Assembly (NCBI RefSeq): GCF_000482865.1
Contig: NZ_AXWW01000022.1
Coordinates: forward strand, 62,001 to 126,000
Direction of reading: 5' to 3'
From: Actinokineospora inagensis DSM 44258
GTDB taxonomy: Bacteria > Actinomycetota > Actinomycetes > Mycobacteriales > Pseudonocardiaceae
DNA: 64,000 bases
The notes beneath the pieces were generated by a model, which had not been told where the DNA came from, did not search any database, and saw only the letters and a list, made by a program, of their open reading frames with translations. The position numbers and the translations under genes are program-made. Shown piece by piece: positions 18,678 to 34,200 of the stretch (position 1 is the first letter of the stretch; each line of letters starts with the position of its first letter).

Positions 18678-18895
18678 GCGCGCACCCCCGTTGGCTTGTC
18701 CCCCTTGACGACCCTACCAGCGGACACCGGGCGTCGCGAGGGTCGGTGACTCACCCACCTGCATCGGACGGTGTACGACAGTGACGGCGTCCGAGTCCGA
18801 CCGCGCGGCGAACCCCTAGATCCACAAAGGATGTCCACTGTGGACGGTGTTCCTGGGCACCCCCACCCACACGGGTGATCTGCGGTTATCGGAGG

Positions 18896-18909
18896 CGAAC
18901 ATCTGTTCG
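18896..18909. promoter_or_regulatory. LexA (SOS)-box-like palindrome
   Basis: CGAACATCTGTTCG matches the actinobacterial SOS-box consensus CGAAC-N4-GTTCG exactly. It lies just upstream of a -10-like TAGGGT and 22 bases before the start of the 107-residue gene, an ideal operator position. Binding is inferred from known LexA sites in this phylum. Confidence 0.65.
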
Positions 18910-18918
18910 ATGCTGGGC

Positions 18919-18924
18919 TAGGGT
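18919..18924 (+). promoter_or_regulatory. -10 box for a leaderless transcript
   Basis: TAGGGT (TANNNT class) lies six bases before the ATG at 18931. Transcription would then start at or next to the ATG, giving a leaderless mRNA, which is common in actinobacteria. No ribosome-binding site precedes the ATG. Confidence 0.55.
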
Positions 18925-18930
18925 TGCCGC

Positions 18931-19254
18931 ATGTACGACAACCGCCCCCCGGACATGGCAGTCCGTTACCGCGTGAGCAACGTCGGTGAGCGCGTCGCCA
19001 TCCTGCCCGCCACCTGCAAGACCGGTGCCCACTCGCTGGCGCGGGTCGGCTACCGCGCGCAGGCGAGCGAACGGGACGGCGTGGTTCGCGTCTCCTGCAA
19101 CGCCTGCAACGAGAACGTGGACGTCGACCACTTCTGGGCGCTGACCCTCGCCGGGTCGCCGCCCGCCCGGGTCGAGCTCGACGACACGCCGTACGCGGAC
19201 GTGCTGCCGGTGATGGTGGAGCCGCGCGACAGACCAGCTCGGCAGGGGTGGTAG
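18931..19254 (+). CDS. Hypothetical protein, putatively DNA-damage regulated (107 aa)
   Basis: The sequence has a Cys in LPATCKTGAH, a CNAC pair (VRVSCNACNENVDVDHFWAL) and a nearby His. These could bind a metal, though spacing fits no zinc ribbon that I recognise. No membrane segment or signal peptide. The gene has a leaderless-type promoter overlapped by a LexA-like palindrome, so it is probably induced by DNA damage. Function unknown. Confidence 0.65.
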   Translation: MYDNRPPDMAVRYRVSNVGERVAILPATCKTGAHSLARVGYRAQASERDGVVRVSCNACNENVDVDHFWALTLAGSPPARVELDDTPYADVLPVMVEPRDRPARQGW

Positions 19255-19334
19255 CCGTGTTGGGCGTCTCCACCTTCCTGGGAGTCCTTTGTGGACTTGT
19301 GTTGGTCGTGTTCGTCGCGCGGCGAGCGGCCGGA

Positions 19335-20453
19335 TCAGTACCGGTCGACGTCCGGCAGGTCCAGGTCGTACCAGGGCAGGTGCGGGTCGCCCGCCCTGAC
19401 GGGGAGCAGGAAGCGTTCGGCCTCGGTATCCGCCAACACGTAGGGCTGGAGGTGTTCGGCGAAGCGGTCGCGGATGGCGGTGGACCTGGGGTGGTAGTCG
19501 CGGCGGTTGAGTTGGCGGAGCACGGCGGCCTCGGGCTGCAGCATCATCAGGATGTGCGTGTCCACGCCGTGGGAGTAGCGGGAGTTGGTGTGGGGATAGC
19601 AGGGGGAGAAGACGCTGATGAAGGTCTCCTCGGACTCCAGGACCAGGAACCAGTCGGGCGAGGCGGCGGCCTTGGGGTCGAACGACCCCGACTGGGTGAG
19701 GGTGCGGCAGAGGTACTCGACGAGGCGGCGGAGCACGGCCGCGGTGTCGTCGAGGGTGCCGCCGAACTCGCTCACCGGGAAGGCGTAGACGTAGCCGTCG
19801 AGGTACTCGCGGTCCTGGGCTCGGGTGAACGCGCGGACGGTCGGGAGGGACGCGGCCATGTTCTCGGTGAACGACCGCGCCGGGTCGTAGGTCGGGGCGC
19901 CCCACAGCACCGACCGCTGGGCGAAGGGGCAGTACGTCGCGCGCTGGATGGGGCGCATCAGGGCCACGGCCTCGGCGGTGGCGGGGTCGAAGGCGCGCGC
20001 GGCCGCGGGTTCGGTGAAGGCGGCCAGGTATTCGGTCAACCGGTCGTTCAGGGTGTCCGCCGAGGGGAAGGCGCGGAGGGCGGCGGTGATCAGACGGGGG
20101 AGCGAGACGTGCAGGGACACGATGTAAGGGTCACTGCCCTGGAGGGCGTCGGCGGAGTCGTAGAAGTCCAGGGTGCGGGCGACCGGGCGCAGCGCCTGGG
20201 CCAGTTCCGGGCGCAGGTCGGCGGTGGGCAGGCCGCGGAACTCGTCGTCGATGGTGATGCCCGCGTCCTGGAACGACTGGTTGAGCACCAGGCCGTACCG
20301 GTTGGCGATGGTGAGCGCGGCGACGAGGACACCGAGCGGGTCGGGCACGCCCACCCGCGAGACGAGGTGGGCGTGCGCCGACGCCGGGCGCCAGGGTTCA
20401 CCGATGTCTTCCACCATGCGGGCGACGGCGGACTGGAGGACCTGGATCTTCAC
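19335..20453 (-). CDS. YqcI/YcgG (GntA-like) family protein, putative heme-dependent guanidine N-hydroxylase
   Basis: A 372-residue protein, start GTG 20453 (GAGGAG upstream). The C-terminal third matches the YqcI/YcgG pattern: a Trp-hydrophobic segment, then ETFISVFSPCYPHTNSRYSH, then ILMMLQPEAAVL. The centre has ATYCPFAQRSVLWGAP where the family has its conserved Cys/Phe motif. The characterised member GntA N-hydroxylates a guanidine in the guanitoxin pathway and needs heme. Being the last gene of an operon that also makes a guanidine (amidinotransferase), a similar N-hydroxylation is a reasonable inference. Overall similarity is remote, so the family call is moderate. Confidence 0.55.
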   Translation of the reverse strand: MKIQVLQSAVARMVEDIGEPWRPASAHAHLVSRVGVPDPLGVLVAALTIANRYGLVLNQSFQDAGITIDDEFRGLPTADLRPELAQALRPVARTLDFYDSADALQGSDPYIVSLHVSLPRLITAALRAFPSADTLNDRLTEYLAAFTEPAAARAFDPATAEAVALMRPIQRATYCPFAQRSVLWGAPTYDPARSFTENMAASLPTVRAFTRAQDREYLDGYVYAFPVSEFGGTLDDTAAVLRRLVEYLCRTLTQSGSFDPKAAASPDWFLVLESEETFISVFSPCYPHTNSRYSHGVDTHILMMLQPEAAVLRQLNRRDYHPRSTAIRDRFAEHLQPYVLADTEAERFLLPVRAGDPHLPWYDLDLPDVDRY

Positions 20454-20477
20454 AGCCGGACTCCTCGTGGGGAACGT

Positions 20478-22205
20478 CTACGGACCAGTCGGTTTTGTCT
20501 CCTTGTGTACCAGGAACGGCCCGATGGCGAGGTAGTCGATTTCGGTCTTCAGGAAGGTGTGCACCGCGTCGGCCGGGGTGCAGATGATCGGCTCCTGGTC
20601 GTTGAACGACGTGTTGAGCACCATCGGCACCCCGGTCAGCGCCGCGAACTCGCTGATGATCCGGTGGAACCGCGGGTTCGTGTCGGCCCGCACGGCCTGG
20701 ATGCGGCAGGTGTTGTCGACGTGCAGCACCGCGCCCATCCGGTCGTACCGGTCCGGCCGGGCCGGGTACGCCATCAGCATGTAGTCGCCCGCGCTGGTCG
20801 GCTTGGCGACCTCGAACCACTCGTCGACCGCCTCGGCGAGCACGCTCGGCGCCAGCGGCCGGAAGTACTCGCGGTGCTTGACCTTGTGGTTCAGCGTTTC
20901 GCGCATCTCCCGCCGCCGCGGGTCGCCGATGATGCTGCGGTTGCCCAGCGCGCGCGGACCCAGCTCCATCGCGCCCTGGAACAACCCGATCACGTTGCCG
21001 TCCGCCAGCAGCCGGGCGACCGCCTGCTCGAAACCCTCCGCCCGCTCGACGACCAGGCCGTCGTGCTTGCCCAGTTCGGCGGCGATCTGCTCGTCGGTGA
21101 ACGACGGGCCCCAGTACGCGTGCGGCAGCTCCGGCGACCGCGGCTGCCCCAGCACGTGGTTCCACACGTGCAGCGCCGCCCCCACCGACAGGCCGCCGTC
21201 GTGCGCCGCGGGCTGCACGTACAGCTCGGTGAAGTCCGACTTCTCGAACGCGATCTGGTTGGCCACGCAGTTCAGCGCGACCCCACCGGCCAGGCACAGC
21301 CGGGTCGACCCGGTCAGCCGCCGCAGGTGGTTCGCCATGTGCAGGACCAACTCGTTCGTCTTCTCCTGCAGCGCCGCGGCCACGTCCTGGTGCACCTGCT
21401 CCAACGCGCCCCCGCGCCGCCGCGGTTCGACGCCCAGTTCGGCGACGAGACCGGATGTGTCGGCCGACGGCGGGTAGTACAGGATGTCGGCGAAGTTCAG
21501 CTTCTCGTGCGCCATGTCGAACCCGCCGTCCGGCGTGGTCCAGGCGAGCCGGTCGAACGCGGCGGCGAACCGGGCCGGGTCACCGTAGGCGGCCAGGCCC
21601 ATCACCTTCGCCGCGTCGTACACGCCGAAGCCGAGGTAGACCGACACGAGCTCCCACAGGTAGCCGATCGACGCCGGGTAGCGCACGTTCTGCACGCACT
21701 CCAGCTTGTTTCCCCGCGCGTGGTAGAAGCGCGTGGAGAACGCGTCGTCACCGAGCGCGTCGACGATCAGCACCGCCGAGTCCGGGAACGTCGAGGCGAA
21801 GTAGGCCGACGCGGCGTGCGCGGTGTGGTGGGCGACCCAGTGGAACTCGCCGGTGAAGCCCAGTTCGGTGAACCGGCGCGGGATGTCGGGCAGCTTGTGG
21901 AAGAACTGCTCCTGCTTCTCCCGGTTGTTCCACGGCGACGGCAGCCCGTCCTTGAGCACGTCGGCGATGACGTCCGGATCGGCCGCCACCGTCACGTGGT
22001 CGACGTCGGCCGGGGTGATCCCGGCCGCGGCCAGGCAGAACTCGATGGCGTTGGTGGGCAGCTCGTCCGGGTTGTCCGCGCGCGCCTCTTTGCCGTGCTT
22101 GACCCGGTTGAACCGCTCCTCCTCCGCCGCCGCGACCACGACACCATCGCGGACCAGGCAGGCGGAGGACTCGTGGTAGACGGAGTTGACCCCGAGGATG
22201 TACAT
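20478..22205 (-). CDS. NodU/CmcH-type carbamoyltransferase (SxtI/TobZ-like)
   Basis: A 575-residue enzyme that transfers carbamoyl from carbamoyl phosphate (through carbamoyl-AMP) to a hydroxyl or amine. The N-terminal ASKHA-type domain shows MYILGVNSVYHESSACLVRD, EEERFNRVKH and the metal-binding HHTAHAASAYFAS. LCLAGGVALNCVANQ follows, and the C-terminal YrdC-like half has QGAMELGPRALGNRSIIGDP and LNTSFNDQEPI. Full family length. ATG 22205 has GAGGGG five bases upstream. In this operon it should carbamoylate the guanidine-bearing polyketide, as in saxitoxin or guadinomine pathways. Confidence 0.88.
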   Translation of the reverse strand: MYILGVNSVYHESSACLVRDGVVVAAAEEERFNRVKHGKEARADNPDELPTNAIEFCLAAAGITPADVDHVTVAADPDVIADVLKDGLPSPWNNREKQEQFFHKLPDIPRRFTELGFTGEFHWVAHHTAHAASAYFASTFPDSAVLIVDALGDDAFSTRFYHARGNKLECVQNVRYPASIGYLWELVSVYLGFGVYDAAKVMGLAAYGDPARFAAAFDRLAWTTPDGGFDMAHEKLNFADILYYPPSADTSGLVAELGVEPRRRGGALEQVHQDVAAALQEKTNELVLHMANHLRRLTGSTRLCLAGGVALNCVANQIAFEKSDFTELYVQPAAHDGGLSVGAALHVWNHVLGQPRSPELPHAYWGPSFTDEQIAAELGKHDGLVVERAEGFEQAVARLLADGNVIGLFQGAMELGPRALGNRSIIGDPRRREMRETLNHKVKHREYFRPLAPSVLAEAVDEWFEVAKPTSAGDYMLMAYPARPDRYDRMGAVLHVDNTCRIQAVRADTNPRFHRIISEFAALTGVPMVLNTSFNDQEPIICTPADAVHTFLKTEIDYLAIGPFLVHKETKPTGP

Positions 22206-22214
22206 GGTTGCCCC

Positions 22215-23357
22215 TCAGACCAGCGGTTGGTAGTCGGAGTTGGGGAAGTAGTCCTCGCGGGTCCCGGTGCGCCGCACGTCCCAGGTGGCGCAGTGCAGCG
22301 ACCCGCCGTACTCGAACACGTGCCGGAACGGGATGGTGAAGACCTCGAAGTCCAGCTTGGCCAGCAGGTCCTGCAGCGGCTTCTCCCGCTCCTCGCAGAC
22401 GACCTTGTTCGGGCCGATGCTCAGCACGTTCATCGACAACCACTTCGACGACTGGCAGTACTCGGGCATGTCGTCGTTGCCGGTGGTCGGCTCCGGCACG
22501 TCGACCAGTTCCCAGTCGTTGGCCAGGAACAGCTTTTCCTCGCCCTCGCGCAGCGGCCGGTCCGGGTTGGTCAGGATCAGGCCGGGCCGCAGCGGGACGA
22601 AGGTGCAGTCGATGTGCGAGGGGAAGAAGTCCAGCGGGAAGTGCACCGGCCGGATCCGGAAGCCCTTGGGCTCCAGGTGCCTGCGCAGCCAGTGGATGCC
22701 CGCCCGGTTGGTGGTCATCGACTCCTGGACGATCAGGTCGCGGCCGAACCGGCTGATGTCGGCGGCGTCGAACACGACCTCGTCCTGGGTGATGCAGAAC
22801 TCGAACTCGTGCATCCTGGCGTGCCGCTCGGCCAGCGGCCAGTCCCAGAAGCCCTCCCGGTACATCTTGTTCGCCATCGAGGGCTTGGGCGCGGTGGTCC
22901 AGCCGACCCGCGGGTCGGCGTTCCAGTACTCGTAGACCAACTCCCGGTACGGCTCGAACTCGAAGTAGCGGCCGCGCCGGGACATGGTGGCCTCGATGAT
23001 CTCGTTGCCGACGGTGATCATCACGTCCCGCGGGCAGACCGCGCAGTACTGGTTGGCGACCTCGAAGTCCGGGGTGCGCACCGGTTGGCTGAAGTCGTGC
23101 GGGGCGGGCCTGCGCACCCGTACGCCCTGCGACCGCAGCACCTCGGCCAGCCCGGCGAGCTCCTCGTTGGCCCGGTCGACCTGCTCGGCGGACTTGGGGC
23201 CGGTCGGGAACGGGGTCCCCGGGGCGGCGTTGCGGATCTGCGGGCGGTTGCCCGGCTCGGTCGGCTCGAAGTTCGCCCCGTCAGCGGACCCGACGATGAT
23301 CTCTTCCAGCGGGTCCCACTCGTTCCACGAGTTCACGACCTCGGACACTGGCTGCAT
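22215..23357 (-). CDS. Glycine-type amidinotransferase (CyrA/SxtG/AGAT-like)
   Basis: A 380-residue protein from ATG 23357 (an upstream in-frame extension lacks family similarity). It has the AGAT pattern: VNSWNEWDPLEEIIVGSADG at the N-terminus, PAPHDFSQPVRTPDFEVANQ, FPLDFFPSHIDCTFVPLRPG with the catalytic His and Asp, and GGSLHCATWDVRR with the nucleophilic Cys. The reaction moves an amidino group from arginine to an amine. CyrA makes guanidinoacetate from glycine, which would fit as starter for the adenylating first PKS protein here. Gap to the carbamoyltransferase gene is only 9 bases. Confidence 0.9.
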   Translation of the reverse strand: MQPVSEVVNSWNEWDPLEEIIVGSADGANFEPTEPGNRPQIRNAAPGTPFPTGPKSAEQVDRANEELAGLAEVLRSQGVRVRRPAPHDFSQPVRTPDFEVANQYCAVCPRDVMITVGNEIIEATMSRRGRYFEFEPYRELVYEYWNADPRVGWTTAPKPSMANKMYREGFWDWPLAERHARMHEFEFCITQDEVVFDAADISRFGRDLIVQESMTTNRAGIHWLRRHLEPKGFRIRPVHFPLDFFPSHIDCTFVPLRPGLILTNPDRPLREGEEKLFLANDWELVDVPEPTTGNDDMPEYCQSSKWLSMNVLSIGPNKVVCEEREKPLQDLLAKLDFEVFTIPFRHVFEYGGSLHCATWDVRRTGTREDYFPNSDYQPLV

Positions 23358-23513
23358 ACTTGGCGCCTGCTTTCCGTCTTGGTGGACAACGGTTCCGGGC
23401 AAGGGGTCTTCGGGACTGGGTTCTCGGGAAACGCTCACGGCCACCGGGGGTGGCCTGCCTGCCAAGCCGGGAACGGTGCCGGGCCGGGACGAGGGGGCGG
23501 GCGGCGGGCGGGA

Positions 23514-24548
23514 TCACACACCGTCGTACGCCTTGGCGAAGAGGTCCACGACGTACGGGCCGAACTCGCACGGTTCGTAGCGCGGGGGGTTGTCCGCGTC
23601 GCAGCACTGCGGGAGTGGGGTGACGACGGCGTCGAAGCGGGGTTCGAAGAAGAACGGGATGGAGTAGCGGTCGCGGTCGCCGGGGATCTGCACCCGGTGC
23701 CAGGTCGCCTGGTAGCGGTCGTTGGTCCAGCGCTGCATCATCAGGCCGATGTTGACCAGGAACGTGCCCGGGATGTGCGGCGCGGCGATCCACTCGCCTT
23801 CGGCGTTGCGCACCTCCAGGCCGCCGACACCGTCTTGCTGCAGCACGGCGAGGAAGCCGTAGTCGACGTGCGCGCCGAACCCGAGGTCGGTCTGGTCGAT
23901 GCTGACCCCCTCGGGGGCGTGCGGGGTGACCGGCCGGGCGGACGGCGGGTAGTGGATCAGCCGCAGGTCGGACAGTTCCGCGCCCTCGTACTGGGCGAAG
24001 AACCCCTCGGCCAGGCCAAGGCTGAGCGCCATGCCCGCGGCGATCCGCGCGCTGACCGACCACAGTTGGTCCCACGCGCGGGTCATCACCGTGCGGAACT
24101 CCGGCAGTGCCGGTGGCCACTGCTCGGGGTCGTCCAGCGGGTGGCCGTCCCGGGGTGCCCGGACCCGCGCGGCGCTGGCGGCGTCACGGCCCCACTGGGG
24201 TTGCAGGTCCAGGCACTCGTGCCAGTCGGTCTTGCCCGCGGTGACCTCGCCGCCGAGCGGCACGAAGCCGCGGAACTGGTTGGTGCTGCCGCCGAGCCGG
24301 ATCTTCATCTTCTCGGCCAGCGGCAGCTCGAAGAACTCCTTGGCGGTGGCGAACATCCGCGCGCTGTCGGCAGCGTCGATGCCGTGGTTGGCGACATAGA
24401 AGAACCCGACATCCCGACAGGCGGCGCCGATCCGGTCGACCACGGCGGCCAACGCGGCCGGATCCGGGTCCGAGCTGACCAGCGCGCCGATGTCGATCAC
24501 CGGGACCTCGGTGAACGCGGTGTGGTTGTCCGCGGTTGGTGTGCTCAT
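23514..24548 (-). CDS. 2-oxoglutarate/Fe(II) oxygenase, isopenicillin N synthase-like
   Basis: A 344-residue DIOX_N plus 2OG-FeII_Oxy protein: VPVIDIGALVSSDPDP at the N-terminus, DVGFFYVANHGID, then the iron ligands H-x-D in GAHVDYGFLAVLQQDG, the distal His in TWHRVQIPGDRDR and the oxoglutarate-binding Arg-x-Ser in RYSIPFFF. It probably hydroxylates or cyclises the guanidine polyketide. Its 5' end (RBS, ATG and first ~20 codons) is the prototype of the tandem array located just upstream, and its ATG overlaps the stop of the last mini-ORF. Confidence 0.9.
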   Translation of the reverse strand: MSTPTADNHTAFTEVPVIDIGALVSSDPDPAALAAVVDRIGAACRDVGFFYVANHGIDAADSARMFATAKEFFELPLAEKMKIRLGGSTNQFRGFVPLGGEVTAGKTDWHECLDLQPQWGRDAASAARVRAPRDGHPLDDPEQWPPALPEFRTVMTRAWDQLWSVSARIAAGMALSLGLAEGFFAQYEGAELSDLRLIHYPPSARPVTPHAPEGVSIDQTDLGFGAHVDYGFLAVLQQDGVGGLEVRNAEGEWIAAPHIPGTFLVNIGLMMQRWTNDRYQATWHRVQIPGDRDRYSIPFFFEPRFDAVVTPLPQCCDADNPPRYEPCEFGPYVVDLFAKAYDGV

Positions 24549-24667
24549 TGGGTTTCTCCCGGGGTGCGCGGCCGGTGCCCGGTGTGGTGGGGGTTGACCG
24601 GAGTGCCGGTGTCGATCACCGGGACCTCGGTGAGCGCGGTGTGGTTGTCCACGGTTGGTGTGGTCAT
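24545..24667 (-). CDS. Mini-ORF 4 of the junction array (40 aa)
   Basis: ATG 24667, overlapping the previous stop. The peptide begins MTTPTVDNHTALTEVPVIDT, the closest copy to the oxygenase N-terminus, and ends TPGETQ. Its TGA overlaps the ATG of the oxygenase, so ribosomes finishing here could re-initiate on the enzyme gene. Confidence 0.45.
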   Translation of the reverse strand: MTTPTVDNHTALTEVPVIDTGTPVNPHHTGHRPRTPGETQ

Positions 24668-24843
24668 CGGGTTTTCCGAGGGCGGTGGTCGGTTCTGCTG
24701 TGCGGAGCAGTTCCCGGCACCGGCGTTCGGCCGGGTCGACCTGGTGCCTGGTCCGGCGTGGGTGGGGGTTGGCCGGGGGTGCTGGTGTTGATTGCCGGGG
24801 TGTTGGTGGGCGCGGTGTGGTTGTCCGCGGTTGGTGTGCTCAT
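24664..24843 (-). CDS. Mini-ORF 3 of the junction array (59 aa)
   Basis: Start ATG 24843, overlapping the previous stop by four bases and preceded by GGGAGAAACCCG. The peptide begins MSTPTADNHTAPTNTPAINT, almost the same as mini-ORF 2, and ends in the basic RPRKTR. Its TGA overlaps the ATG of mini-ORF 4. Confidence 0.4.
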   Translation of the reverse strand: MSTPTADNHTAPTNTPAINTSTPGQPPPTPDQAPGRPGRTPVPGTAPHSRTDHRPRKTR

Positions 24844-25145
24844 CGGGTTTCTCCCGGGGTGGTCGGCAGGCGTCCGGTCTGGTGTGGGTTGGGGTCGACC
24901 GGCGAGCCGATGTTGATCACCCGGGTCTTGATGGACGTGGTGTGGTTGTCCATGGTTGGCGCGCTTGTCGGGTTTTTCCTGGGCGGGTGGTTGGTTTTGT
25001 TGTGCGGAGCGGTTCCCGGCTCCGGTGTTCGGTTAGGTCGATCTGGTGCTTGGTCTGGTGTGGGTGGGGGTTGGCCGGGGGTGCTGGTGTTGATTGCCGG
25101 GGTGTTGGTGGGCGCGGTGTGGCTGTCCACGGTTGGTGTGCTCAT
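24840..25145 (-). CDS. Mini-ORF 2 of the junction array (101 aa)
   Basis: ATG 25145 overlaps the previous stop. The peptide starts MSTPTVDSHTAPTNTPAINT and is Pro/Thr-rich throughout. It reads through the decayed unit at 24968 (TSAPTMDNHTTSIKTRVINI) and ends TPGETR. Its TGA overlaps the ATG of mini-ORF 3. The peptide has no hydrophobic core and is expected to be disordered. Confidence 0.45.
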   Translation of the reverse strand: MSTPTVDSHTAPTNTPAINTSTPGQPPPTPDQAPDRPNRTPEPGTAPHNKTNHPPRKNPTSAPTMDNHTTSIKTRVINIGSPVDPNPHQTGRLPTTPGETR

Positions 25146-25386
25146 CCGGGTTCTCCTGGGGTGGGCGGGCGGTGTCCGGTCTGGTGCGAGTGGGGCTGAC
25201 CGGCGGGTCCGTGTCGATCACCGGGGTCCTGGTGAGCGTGGTGCGGTTGTCGGTGGTTGGTGTGGTCATCGGGTTTTCCCGAGGGGAGCCGGTGCCCGGT
25301 CTGGTGTGGGGTGGGGGTGGCCGGGGTGCCGGTGTCGATTACCGGGGGCTTGGTGAGCGTGGTGTGGTTGTCCGCGGTTGATGTGG

Positions 25387-25390
<4 letters not shown>
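25142..25390 (-). CDS. Mini-ORF 1 of the junction array (82 aa)
   Basis: ATG 25390 overlaps the TGA of the large PKS gene by four bases and has GGAGAACCC upstream. The peptide begins MTTSTADNHTTLTKPPVIDT, a copy of the oxygenase N-terminus, then turns into Thr/Pro/His-rich sequence and ends TPGEPG, the same C-terminus as the PKS. Its stop overlaps the start of mini-ORF 2. A unit start at 25269 lies inside it in another frame (78 codons, to 25033). Likely translated by coupling; whether the peptide has a role is unknown. Confidence 0.45.
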
Positions 25391-31208
<5,818 letters not shown>

Positions 31209-31212
<4 letters not shown>

Positions 31213-34200
31213 AGATCCCCCTCCGGGAAGTCGCCGAGCAGTTCGTCCAGTTCCGCGCGCAGGTCCGCCACGGGGGCCGCGGTCAGGCCGAGGCGGTCGG
31301 CCAGGTGGTCGCGCAGTTGACCGACGGTGGGGTAGTCGAAGGCGATGGTCGCGCCGAGGGTGAGGTCGAGATCGCGCTGCAACCGGTTGCGCAACTCCAC
31401 CACCATCAGCGAGTCCATGCCCAGGTCGGTGAACGCCGAACCCGGGTCGACCCGGTACGTGGGCGGCAGGCCGAGGAGCCGGATCAGTTCGTGGTCGAGG
31501 TGTTCGGCGAGCTGGTCGGGGGTGTGCACCCGGACGGCGGTCGGTTGGTACTCCACAGTGGACCGGGTGGTGTCCGGGACGACCGCGATCTGGGCGCGTG
31601 GTGTGCCCAGCAGCGAGACGGCGGCGTCGGCGCCGTCGTCGGGTGGGATGGAACCCGGCAGGTCCAGGGCGGCCGCCATGCCGATCTCCGCCCAGGGACC
31701 CCAGTTGATGGCCAGCCCCGGTCGACCGGTGGCGCGGCGGTGCGCCATGAGACCGTCCAGGAAAGCGTTTGCGGCGGCGTAGTTGCCCTGGCCGCCGTCG
31801 TCCAGCAGGGCCGCGACCGAGGAGTAGGCGACGAAGAAGTCCAGGTCCCCTGTTGCCCCGATCGCCTCGTGCAGATGCCAGGCGGCGTCGACCTTGGGCG
31901 CTAAGACCTTGTCGAACCGGTCGGCGGTCTGGTGGACGAGGATCGCGTCGTCCAGCACACCGGCGGCGTGCACGATCCCGCGCAGGTTCGGGCAGGCGGC
32001 GAGCACCCGGTCCACGGTCGCGCGGTCGCTCAGGTCGCCGGACTGGACGTGTACGCGAGCGCCCGTGTCCTCGATCGCCGCGATGATCGCCTCCTGCCGC
32101 GGGCTCGGTGTCCGACGGCTCGCCAGGACGATGTGCCCCGCGCCGCGTTCGGCGAGTTCACGCGCGGTGCGCAAGCCCAAGGCGCCCAGGCCGCCGGTGA
32201 TGAGGTAGCTCGCGTCGCGGCGCGGTGTGACCGGTCGGTCGAAGGTGAGCACGATCTTGCCGATGTGCCGGGCGCGTTGCATGAACGTGTACGCCCGCAC
32301 GGCTTCCGAGCGCGGGAACAGCGTCGTCGGCAGTGGTCGGAGCGTCTTGTCGGCGAAGGCGGCGGCGAGTTCGGTGAACAGGCCGGGGACCAGGGTGCGG
32401 TCGCGTTCGCCGTCGTCGCCCAGGTCGAACGGGAAATAGCCGACGTCCGGGCGTTCCGCGCGCATCCGCTCGGCGGACCAACTGTCCAGCTTGCCCATCT
32501 CCACGAACCGGCCACCCGCGCGGAGGACCGAGAGACTGGCGTCGATGAAGTCGCCGTTCAGGCTGTTCAGCACAACATCGACCTCGCCGACCTCGCCCGC
32601 GAACGCCGTGGACCGCGAGTCGAAGACCCGAGTCACGCCCAACGCCCGCACAGCGTCCTGTTTGGACTCACTGGCGGTGGCGACGACCTCGGCGCCGATC
32701 GACCGGGCGATCTGCACGGCCGCCTGGCCGACCCCGCCGGACGCGGCGTGGATCAGCACCCGCTCACCGGCTCGCAGCTTGGCGAGCCTGGTCAGGGCGT
32801 AGTGGGCGGTGAGGAACGCGAGCGGGATCGTGGCGCCCTCGACGAGCGAGAGCCCCGTGGGCAGGGCGGACGCGTACCCGGCGTCGACGGTCACGTAGTC
32901 GGCGAACCCGCCCTCGGCCATCGCGATCACCCGGTCGCCGGGCTTGACGGAGGTGACGCCGGAACCGACCGTGACGACCGTGCCCGCGCACTCGAAGCCC
33001 AGCGGCACATCGCGGGCCTTGTCGATGCCGTACGCCTGCGCGTAGTGCTCGCTCATCATGCCCAACGACACCAGCACGTCCCGGAAGTTCACCCCCGCCG
33101 CCGCGACCTCGATCTCGATCTCACCGGGAGCGGGCGCCGGGCGGCACAGCGGTTCGGTGCGCAGGTTCTCCGGGGAGCCGTACTCGTCGAGCACGAGCCG
33201 GGTCGGCTGCGCTGAAATGTCCACTGTGGTCGGTTCGAGCACCGGGACGTACGCGATTCCGCCGCGAACGGCGCTGTGCGGGTGGTCCGGATCGCGCAGT
33301 GCGTCGAGGGAATCGACGTCGACCGTGGTGGTCCGCAGCTCGGGGTGCTCGGCGACGATCGCGCGGGTGAGGCCCCACAGGGCGGTGTGCGCGGGATCAG
33401 GGCGGTCACCGGGGGCAACGGCCTGGCCGGAACGGGTCACGATGTGCAGCCGTGGCGGGTTCGGCTGCCGGGTGAGGTGCTGGACCAGGGTCAGCAGTTC
33501 GGTGGTCAGCCGGTGGGTGTGCGCGGCGGCGTCGGTCCCGGTGGGTTCGGGCAGGTAGAGGACGGCGTCGACACCGGTCACGGGGGGTTGGACGTCGGTG
33601 GTGGTCGGGGCGCCGGGGAGGACGTCCTCGGTTCCGACCACCAACCACCGGCCGGTCAGCGGTGCGGGGTCGGCGGTGGGGTCCCAGCGAATCGCGCGCA
33701 GCCAGCCGGTCCAGGCAGGCGCCAGCGTGGGCGCCGGGCGGTCCTCGAAGCCCTCGACGCGGACGACGGGGGTGCCGTCGTCATCCAGGAGGTCGATGTC
33801 CCAGCGGTCCTCGGCGGTGCGGCGGGCGTGCACCCAGCGACCCCGGGTGTCGGCGTCGGCCCCGACGCGCAGTCGCCGGACCGCGAACGGGACGCGGGCG
33901 CCGGAGTCCTCGGTCGCGGTCGCCTGGAACAGGGCGTCGAGCAGGCCGGGGTGGACCGGCGCGACCCTTCGGGTGCCCGATGGCCTGGTCACGGCCGCGA
34001 GCACTTCACCGGCGCCGACCCGGACCTCGGTGAGCCACCGGAAGCGCGGCCCGAGTTCGATGCCGCCGTCCGCCAGCCGCCGGTACAGCTCGTCCGGGTC
34101 GACCTCCTCGGTCACCCTGGCCCGCAACGATTCCAGCGACTCGCAGGCGGGTGGCGCCTCGGCCTGGGTGACGAGGGTACCCACCGCGTGCACCGGGGCG

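Noticed and set aside
19248-24791. A 1847-codon open frame on the plus strand opposite four biosynthetic genes
   Set aside because: It mirrors third-codon-position GC of the real minus-strand genes; its product is low-complexity Gly/Val/Arg-rich and matches no family, while each minus-strand gene has clear domains.
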